Positions 5,777 through 10,085 of a DNA stretch of 10,085 nucleotides are shown piece after piece. The notes under the pieces are model-generated. The model was not told where the DNA came from, made no database searches, and saw only the letters and a program-made list of their open reading frames with translations. The stretch lies in assembly GCA_900551005.1 (NCBI GenBank), contig URUL01000073.1, positions 1 to 10,085 on the forward strand, given 5' to 3'. Position 1 is the stretch's first letter; each line of letters starts with the position of its first letter. This stretch comes from an uncultured Ruminococcus sp. Lineage in GTDB: Bacteria > Bacillota > Clostridia > Oscillospirales > CAG-272. The position numbers were made by a program, and so were the translations under genes.

Positions 5777-7561
5777 TTATTTCTTGTAAAGCGGACCGTA
5801 ATTTGCGCAGGCACGGTAATCCTTGCCCTCGCTGTCCATACCAAAGGCATTCCAAGCGGCAGGACGGAAAATATCCTTCTCGGGAATATTGTGCATGGAA
5901 ACAGGTATACGGAGCATCGAACAGAGCGTGAGCAGATCTGCACCGATGTGACCATAGGAGATCGCACCGTGATTTGCTCCCCAGTGGTTCATGACCTCAT
6001 ATGCATCCTTGAAGGGACTTCCCTCCTTGCCGTCGCAACGGGGAGTAAACCAGGTGCAAGGCCATGTGGGATTCGTGCGCTCCATGAGGATATCAGATAC
6101 TTCGTCGGGAAGCTTTACAGACCAGCCCTCTGCAATCTGGATAACCGGACCGAGACCCTTTACGAGGTTCAGACGGATCATTGTCATGGGCATTTCCGAT
6201 CTTGTGGTAAAATGAGAGGAGAAGCCGCCGCCGCGGAAGTTATCAAAACCGGCTTCGCACCAAACCGTTGCGTCAGTCATCTTCTTGATATCTTCATCGG
6301 TAACTTCCCACCATTTCTTCATGATGGGATTGCCTTCTGCATCCGTGCATTCGCCGCAGGCATCGAGACAAGCAGCACCGGAGTTGAGCAGGTGGATGAT
6401 ACCGCCGTTTTCTTTTGCTTTGCCTGTGAATTTATATCCGGCAACTCTCTTTGTCGCCTCGGGAGACCAGTATGTTCTTACATCGGCAAAAATCTGTGCG
6501 CGGTTGGTAAGCAGTCTCATGAAGAGCATGCTGATACCGTTGAGCACATCATTTTCCGTAGCGAATGTCATGGGCTCGCGTGCGCCGTCAAAATCGAAGG
6601 ACGAATTGAGGAGTGCTTCGGGATAGTCGCAGTTCGGCCAGTGGTCTGTCCACTGTCTCTGACCCTGGAAGCCCGCGCAGATGGCATTGTGACCGACCTT
6701 TTCTTCTTCAAAAGCATCGGGGAGATTCTTATTTCCGCGGATAAGATCTCTGATGATGATATACATTTTAACAGTGAATTCCCACTGCTTGTCTTTCTGC
6801 TCGCGTGAGAAACGAACAAAATCGGGATTGTCATCTCTTCCCTCTTTGCAATGAGCTTTTGTCCATGCAAGAGCACGCTCGTATTCTTCTTTATTATATA
6901 TGCCTTCTTCCATGCGTCTGAGAATCTCAACCTCATCTACAGACTCAACGCGCATGCCGAGATATTCTTCTATGAAATCCTGATCGATGATAGAACCGCC
7001 GATACCCATACACATAGAGCCGATCTGGAGATAGCTCTTACCGCGCATTGTGGCAACGGCAAGACCGGCGCGAGCAAAACGGAGCAGTTTTTCCTTTACA
7101 TCGTCGGGAATATTGGCAACGTCGGAAACATCCTGCACCTCATGACCGTAAATGCCGAATGCGGGAAGTCCCTTTTGAGCATGTGTGGCAAGAACGGAAG
7201 CGAGATATACAGCACCCGGACGTTCCGTGCCGTTAAAGCCCCATATACCTTTTATTGTGGTAGGATCCATATCCATCGTTTCCGCACCGTAGCACCAGCA
7301 AGGTGTAACGGAAAGTGTAACGGCAACATTTTCTCTCTTGAATTTTTCTGCACAAGCAGCGGTTTCCGGGACACGACCGATAGTAGTATCCGCGAGAACA
7401 ACCCTTACGGGAGTTCCGTCGGAATAACAAAGATTTTCTTCAAAAAGCTTTTTTGCAGCCTCTGCCATAGCCCAAACCTGAGGCTCAAGGCTTTCACGCA
7501 ATTTCATGGGACCGCGACGTCCGTCAACAATGGGACGAATACCAATTGCCGGATAAGACAT
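5777..7561 (-). CDS. fucI: L-fucose isomerase
   Basis: This 594-residue cytoplasmic enzyme converts L-fucose to L-fuculose, the first step of fucose use; the family also isomerises D-arabinose. It is co-linear and almost equal in length to the well-studied E. coli enzyme (591 residues). The manganese ligands are recognisable: Glu336 in ATEND, Asp360 in FADVRTYW and His531 in NHG, corresponding to E. coli Glu337, Asp361 and His528. The N-terminus IGIRPIVDGRRG and the C-terminus DYRACANYGPLYKK are also characteristic. GGAGG with correct spacing precedes the ATG at 7561. It is a one-gene unit with its own promoter and terminator; no fuculokinase, aldolase, transporter or fucosidase is within view, so the rest of the pathway must be elsewhere. 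Nothing appears truncated. Confidence 0.97.
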   Translation of the reverse strand: MSYPAIGIRPIVDGRRGPMKLRESLEPQVWAMAEAAKKLFEENLCYSDGTPVRVVLADTTIGRVPETAACAEKFKRENVAVTLSVTPCWCYGAETMDMDPTTIKGIWGFNGTERPGAVYLASVLATHAQKGLPAFGIYGHEVQDVSDVANIPDDVKEKLLRFARAGLAVATMRGKSYLQIGSMCMGIGGSIIDQDFIEEYLGMRVESVDEVEILRRMEEGIYNKEEYERALAWTKAHCKEGRDDNPDFVRFSREQKDKQWEFTVKMYIIIRDLIRGNKNLPDAFEEEKVGHNAICAGFQGQRQWTDHWPNCDYPEALLNSSFDFDGAREPMTFATENDVLNGISMLFMRLLTNRAQIFADVRTYWSPEATKRVAGYKFTGKAKENGGIIHLLNSGAACLDACGECTDAEGNPIMKKWWEVTDEDIKKMTDATVWCEAGFDNFRGGGFSSHFTTRSEMPMTMIRLNLVKGLGPVIQIAEGWSVKLPDEVSDILMERTNPTWPCTWFTPRCDGKEGSPFKDAYEVMNHWGANHGAISYGHIGADLLTLCSMLRIPVSMHNIPEKDIFRPAAWNAFGMDSEGKDYRACANYGPLYKK

Positions 7562-7590
7562 AATAATTACCTCCGAAAAAATAAATAATA

Positions 7591-7602
7591 CGGTGTCAAC
7601 CG
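7591..7602. promoter_or_regulatory. Possible operator: inverted repeat between fucI promoter and start
   Basis: CGGT-N4-ACCG (read on the minus strand, 7602-7591) is a short palindrome in the fucI 5' untranslated region, just downstream of the -10 element. It is GC-rich within an otherwise very AT-rich stretch. Position and symmetry suggest a repressor site, but only four bases per arm match, so chance is possible. It does not fit the usual CcpA consensus well. Confidence 0.3.
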
Positions 7603-7615
7603 CCTTAGCGTATAT

Positions 7616-7644
7616 ATTATATCATATAAGAAATTATAAATCAA
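7616..7644 (-). promoter_or_regulatory. Sigma-A promoter of fucI
   Basis: On the minus strand TTGATT (7644-7639), a 17-base spacer and TATAAT (7621-7616) form a near-consensus housekeeping promoter, giving an untranslated leader of about 45 bases before the fucI start. The region between this and the divergent tRNA promoter is AT-rich with no other feature seen. Confidence 0.75.
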
Positions 7645-7703
7645 TCCTATTTTTTCAAGTATTTTCAAAAAGAAAAATTTTTTCATTATTTTTCTTATTT
7701 CTA

Positions 7704-7731
7704 TTGACTTTTATAAAAATTCGTGTATAAT
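7704..7731 (+). promoter_or_regulatory. Sigma-A promoter of the tRNA-Leu genes
   Basis: TTGACT (7704-7709), a 16-base spacer and TATAAT (7726-7731) predict a start near 7739. The 5' leader of about 50 bases contains a small hairpin CTTCC-CTTGC-GGAAG (7754-7768), which would be removed during tRNA processing. Confidence 0.8.
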
Positions 7732-7790
7732 AAATATCGCTGTGGTTGCGATGCTTCCCTTGCGGAAGTTAATTACCGCATCTGAGTTTT

Positions 7791-7874
7791 GCGAGAGTGG
7801 CGGAACTGGCAGACGCGCACGTTTGAGGGGCGTGTGGTTTTTCCATACGGGTTCAAGTCCCGTTTCTCGCACCA
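7791..7874 (+). tRNA. tRNA-Leu (anticodon GAG)
   Basis: The 84-base class II tRNA folds completely. The acceptor GCGAGAG pairs with TTCTCGC (one G-T), the D-arm is GGCGGAACTGGCAGACGC, and the anticodon stem CACGT/GCGTG encloses TTGAGGG with anticodon GAG. A long variable arm TGG-TTTTT-CCA follows, then the T-arm CGGGTTCAAGTCCCG. The 3' CCA is encoded in the gene. The long variable arm and discriminator A fit leucine. It reads CUC and CUU codons. Confidence 0.96.
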
Positions 7875-7901
7875 AAGCCACTGCTTTGCAGTGGCTTTTT
7901 T
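7875..7901 (+). terminator. Intrinsic terminator after tRNA-Leu(GAG)
   Basis: AAGCCACTGC, a TTT loop and GCAGTGGCTT followed by a T run directly adjoin the CCA of the first tRNA. Because this lies between the two tRNA genes, the second either depends on read-through or has its own promoter. I find no convincing -35/-10 pair in 7902-7987, only a small GC-rich hairpin near 7941-7955. Confidence 0.87.
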
Positions 7902-7987
7902 ATTTTATCACGGCTTTTGAATGTCTTTCATTCCCGTCTCGGAGAGCATCGCTCCGTGTAAAAATTAACCGATGTTATTTTATACCT

Positions 7988-8074
7988 GCGGGTATGGCGG
8001 AATTGGTAGACGCGCTAGATTCAGGTTCTAGTGAGTTCACTCTCATACAGGTTCAAGTCCTGCTACCCGCACCA
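7988..8074 (+). tRNA. tRNA-Leu (anticodon CAG)
   Basis: The 87-base class II tRNA has acceptor GCGGGTA/TACCCGC, D-arm GGCGGAATTGGTAGACGC, and anticodon stem CTAGA/TCTAG around TTCAGGT with anticodon CAG. The long variable arm is TGAG...CTCA and the T-arm CAGGTTCAAGTCCTG; CCA is encoded. It reads CUG. With the preceding gene it forms a tandem pair covering most CUN codons. Confidence 0.96.
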
Positions 8075-8118
8075 TATCGAGTGTTCATAACGAAAGTGAT
8101 GAACACTCGATACTTTTT
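8075..8118 (+). terminator. Strong intrinsic terminator after tRNA-Leu(CAG)
   Basis: A perfect 14-bp inverted repeat TATCGAGTGTTCAT (8075-8088) with its complement (8099-8112), loop of 10, then C and six T. It starts at the base after the tRNA CCA. Confidence 0.9.
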
Positions 8119-8138
8119 TGCCTATAATTTCTTATTTG

Positions 8139-8165
8139 GAGCAGGTTTTCTGCTCTTTTTCTTTT
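8139..8165 (+). terminator. Second terminator-like hairpin at the tRNA/recombinase boundary
   Basis: GAGCAG-GTTTT-CTGCTC followed by TTTTTCTTTT forms a second rightward terminator ending one base before the stop codon of the convergent recombinase fusion. On the minus strand it lacks a T run, so it does not obviously terminate that gene. It may shield the fusion from rightward read-through or be a left-over of the inserted element. Confidence 0.6.
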
Positions 8166-8166
8166 G

Positions 8167-9198
8167 TTATGCTGTGGTAGGCAGATAGTTAACCGCTACG
8201 CCTTGTCTGCTCTCAAGGGTGACCTTTCGCTTTCTGTGCCATTCGGGAATTTGCAGACAGCCAACAAAGCGATAATGGATGACCACGCGCTGTGTGCGGT
8301 TCTTGCCCGTTCCCTCAATCTGATGAACTTCAATTTTCTCTATCAGTTCACGAAGGATGACGGGGTTCAGCGTTTTCATCTCCATAAAGCTCCGTACCGC
8401 CTTGATGAAGTTCTCCTTGGTTTGACGCTTCTCCGCAAGGCTGTCGAGTTTTTCGCGCAAGGCAAGAATGTTTTTCTTGGTCTCATCCATCTCCACCTCA
8501 TACTTGTGGGCAAGCTTCATAAACCATTCGTCCGAAACCTTGCCGTTTACGTTGTCCTCATAAATCCTTTCGTATAAGCGTTCGATCTCCTTGACTCGAG
8601 CTCTTGCCGTAGCAAGTTGAGATTCGGCAAGCTTTTGCTCGGTGGCAATATCATTGTTAGTTTTGATTTCAAGCATGGCTGCAAACTCATCCTCTTCCTC
8701 GTCAAGAAAACGTGCGATGGTTTGCAGCTCCGCTATCACTACCTGCTCAATCGAATCAGCTCGGATATAATGCGTGGACGGACAAGTGCCTCGATTGGCT
8801 CTGTAATTGGAGCAGTTGAAGTATTGAATGGACTTGTTTGGGTGATTGACGTTGAACCACAAGGGACTTCCGCAATCGGCACAATAGAGCAAGCCGCAAA
8901 ACATATTCTTCTCGCCGTTCTCCTTCTTGGGAGCGCGGCGTTTTGTTTTTGTCACAAGCTCCTGCACCATTTCAAAGGTCTCGCGGTCAATGATCGGCTC
9001 ATGAACGTCCTTGAAGATCACCCAATTTTTCTCGGGATTATCAAGGCGCTTTTTGTTGCGGAAAGACTTTGAGTAATTCTTAAAATTGATAATGTCCCCA
9101 CAATACTCCTGCTGCGCGAGAATCTTGGCAATCGTGGTCTTGCACCATTTGTACGGGTTCGGTTGCGTTTTCTTGCCGCCTCGTCCAAGTCCCTTGCG
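8167..9198 (-). mobile_element. Remnant of a large serine recombinase (C-terminal two thirds)
   Basis: Within the fused frame the segment from about RKGLGRGG onward is the C-terminal part of a large serine recombinase of the kind carried by Clostridial Tn4451-like and integrative elements. The recombinase domain (NPYKWCKTTIAKIL...EYCGDIINF...NWVIF...HEPIIDRETFE) is followed by a zinc ribbon with Cys401 and Cys404 (YCADC) and Cys424 and Cys434. A charged coiled coil (about 481-556) comes next, then a C-terminal DUF4368-like block (ENFIKAVRSFMEMKT...LRELIEKIEVH...RTQRVVIHYRF). The N-terminal resolvase domain with the catalytic serine, some 150-250 residues, is missing. No cargo genes or clear element ends are present on the tRNA side. 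It therefore marks a decayed or rearranged mobile element, not an active one. Confidence 0.8.
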
Positions 9199-10085
9199 CT
9201 GACGCTCGCTACTCTCTGCTTTTATCTGTTCAAGTCCCTTGAGCACGGGGGTCAGGTACCGATGGCTTACATAAATACAACAGAATACCGAAAGTACGAC
9301 AAGAAGCAAAATGATAATGCCGATACTGAGTGTATTTTTCAAGGCCGTAGTCGCATAATCCGCTTCCGGAGTCATGACGATGGTGGTAAAGCCCGGCGAG
9401 GTACCGTCTCCGGTGTAATGACGGACAACACCAACGAAGGAATCGTTTCCGCATGCAAAGCCCGTCAGCCCTCCGCCCATATCGTTTGCAATCAGTGCCT
9501 CTTCGGGAGTATAGTAATAATCGTCCGCCGCGCCGCATGCAAGAAAGCCGTCATAAGTATTGCCGTCGGTCAGAGCGGTAATCAAACAGGTAGGATGCCT
9601 GAGCATCGATGCCTGACTATGGAGCTGTGCAAAGTAACTTTCCGAAATTTCAAAGCCGCAGATACCGAATATCGCGCCGTCCGCTCCCCGAATGGGCAAT
9701 GTAATGAGCATGGCTCTCTCGGACATTCCGGGCAATGTGAAAATTCCGGTAAAACGATATGATTTTGCAAGCGGAAGTTCCGTATCGTCGATTGTCTTAT
9801 CCCGATCCGGGAAAAGCTTGCTCCGGCACTCCAGCCGCCATCTGCGGTGCGGCATGACGTCGTGCGCGCGCCCGACAGAAGCAATTCCAAAATACAGCAC
9901 CGCATCGCGGCGGTCGCGCTCATAGCCATTGACCTGCAGATAGAGCCCGCTTTTTGTCGTTTCCTCCGATGCAGGATCGACGGAGGCATCCAGAAATATG
10001 AATGCGCCCGAGCAATCGGTCTGAAATAGATATTGACGAAGCGGCTCGAAAATAATCTCCTGAAGCTCCGCCAGCGCCTCCCCAT
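8167..10085 (-). CDS. Membrane sensor-regulator fused in frame to a truncated serine recombinase (5' partial)
   Basis: The frame is open to the right edge, so the true start lies outside; 638 residues are visible, and the internal GTG at 9900 is not needed as a start. Residues 1 to about 295 are the sensor part: an extracytoplasmic region (SGAFIFLDA, ITLPIRGADGAIFGICGFEIS, SFVGVVRHYTGDG) followed by one transmembrane segment (about 252-272) and the cytoplasmic juxtamembrane YLTPVLKGLEQIKAESSER. This resembles, from memory, a family of Clostridial membrane regulators ending in a LuxR-type helix-turn-helix. That output end is absent: near base 9200 the frame passes without a stop into recombinase sequence. 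As read it would be a sensor without its normal output, tied to a C-terminal recombinase fragment, and is probably non-functional in either role. The fusion itself is seen directly; the sensor's family is inferred. Confidence 0.72.
   Translation of the reverse strand, partial: GEALAELQEIIFEPLRQYLFQTDCSGAFIFLDASVDPASEETTKSGLYLQVNGYERDRRDAVLYFGIASVGRAHDVMPHRRWRLECRSKLFPDRDKTIDDTELPLAKSYRFTGIFTLPGMSERAMLITLPIRGADGAIFGICGFEISESYFAQLHSQASMLRHPTCLITALTDGNTYDGFLACGAADDYYYTPEEALIANDMGGGLTGFACGNDSFVGVVRHYTGDGTSPGFTTIVMTPEADYATTALKNTLSIGIIILLLVVLSVFCCIYVSHRYLTPVLKGLEQIKAESSERQRKGLGRGGKKTQPNPYKWCKTTIAKILAQQEYCGDIINFKNYSKSFRNKKRLDNPEKNWVIFKDVHEPIIDRETFEMVQELVTKTKRRAPKKENGEKNMFCGLLYCADCGSPLWFNVNHPNKSIQYFNCSNYRANRGTCPSTHYIRADSIEQVVIAELQTIARFLDEEEDEFAAMLEIKTNNDIATEQKLAESQLATARARVKEIERLYERIYEDNVNGKVSDEWFMKLAHKYEVEMDETKKNILALREKLDSLAEKRQTKENFIKAVRSFMEMKTLNPVILRELIEKIEVHQIEGTGKNRTQRVVIHYRFVGCLQIPEWHRKRKVTLESRQGVAVNYLPTTA

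Noticed and set aside
5891..7588. Plus-strand frames of 305 and 245 codons opposite fucI (5891-6808 and 6851-7588).
   Set aside because: Both are shadows of the unmistakable fucI coding sequence; composition is atypical and no motif is visible.
7594..7599. TTGACA on the minus strand close to the fucI start, as a possible -35 element.
   Set aside because: No -10 element follows at 16-18 bases, and a complete promoter (TTGATT-17-TATAAT) lies just upstream. These bases are better explained as part of the CGGT-N4-ACCG palindrome.
7628..8135. TATAATTTCTTAT found inverted at 7628-7640 and direct at 8123-8135, as possible element ends flanking the tRNA pair.
   Set aside because: The motif is pure AT-rich sequence apart from one C, overlaps the fucI promoter spacer, and no element structure lies between the copies; chance is the simplest explanation.
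7742..8188. Plus-strand frame of 148 codons across the tRNA region.
   Set aside because: It reads straight through two perfectly folding tRNA-Leu genes and their terminators, so it is not coding.
9582..10085. Minus-strand frame of 167 codons starting with ATG at the right edge.
   Set aside because: It is Arg/Ser/Cys-rich without motifs, while the alternative minus frame over the same bases is continuous with the sensor region and has sensible membrane-protein features.

Overview
The window looks like a chromosomal segment of an anaerobic Bacillota of class Clostridia, probably a gut or rumen Oscillospirales/Ruminococcaceae-type organism. This is inferred from strong GGAGG-type ribosome binding sites, a type I dockerin on a secreted peptidase, a lysine (L-box) riboswitch, a lipoprotein solute-binding protein, and a membrane sensor of a kind common in gut Clostridia. 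No database search was possible.

Layout from left to right. (1) 1-981 (+) is the C-terminal part of a secreted M6-type metallopeptidase ending in a dockerin, closed by a hairpin terminator shared with the convergent operon on its right. (2) 1053-3783 (-) is a polar amino acid ABC importer operon: a consensus sigma-A promoter, a lysine riboswitch with terminator and antiterminator, a solute-binding lipoprotein, a permease and an ATPase. The riboswitch makes lysine the likely substrate. The binding protein is circularly permuted: lobe 2 precedes lobe 1. (3) 4006-5421 (+) is pyruvate kinase with its own promoter and terminator. (4) 5471-5620 (-) is a 49-codon reading frame resembling the first part of sigma-70 region 2, probably a remnant. 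(5) 5777-7561 (-) is L-fucose isomerase as a single-gene unit with its own promoter and terminator. (6) 7704-8165 (+) carries two tRNA-Leu genes (anticodons GAG and CAG), each followed by a strong terminator. (7) 8167-10085 (-) is one uninterrupted reading frame in which a membrane sensor-regulator, entering from the right edge, is fused in frame to the C-terminal two thirds of a large serine recombinase. The sensor has lost its expected C-terminal output region and the recombinase its catalytic domain, so this is probably the scar of a mobile-element insertion or deletion.

The pieces are mostly independent transcription units: extracellular proteolysis, lysine uptake, glycolysis, fucose catabolism and translation. 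The three observations most worth checking are the permuted binding protein, its clearly readable lysine switch, and the sensor-recombinase fusion.
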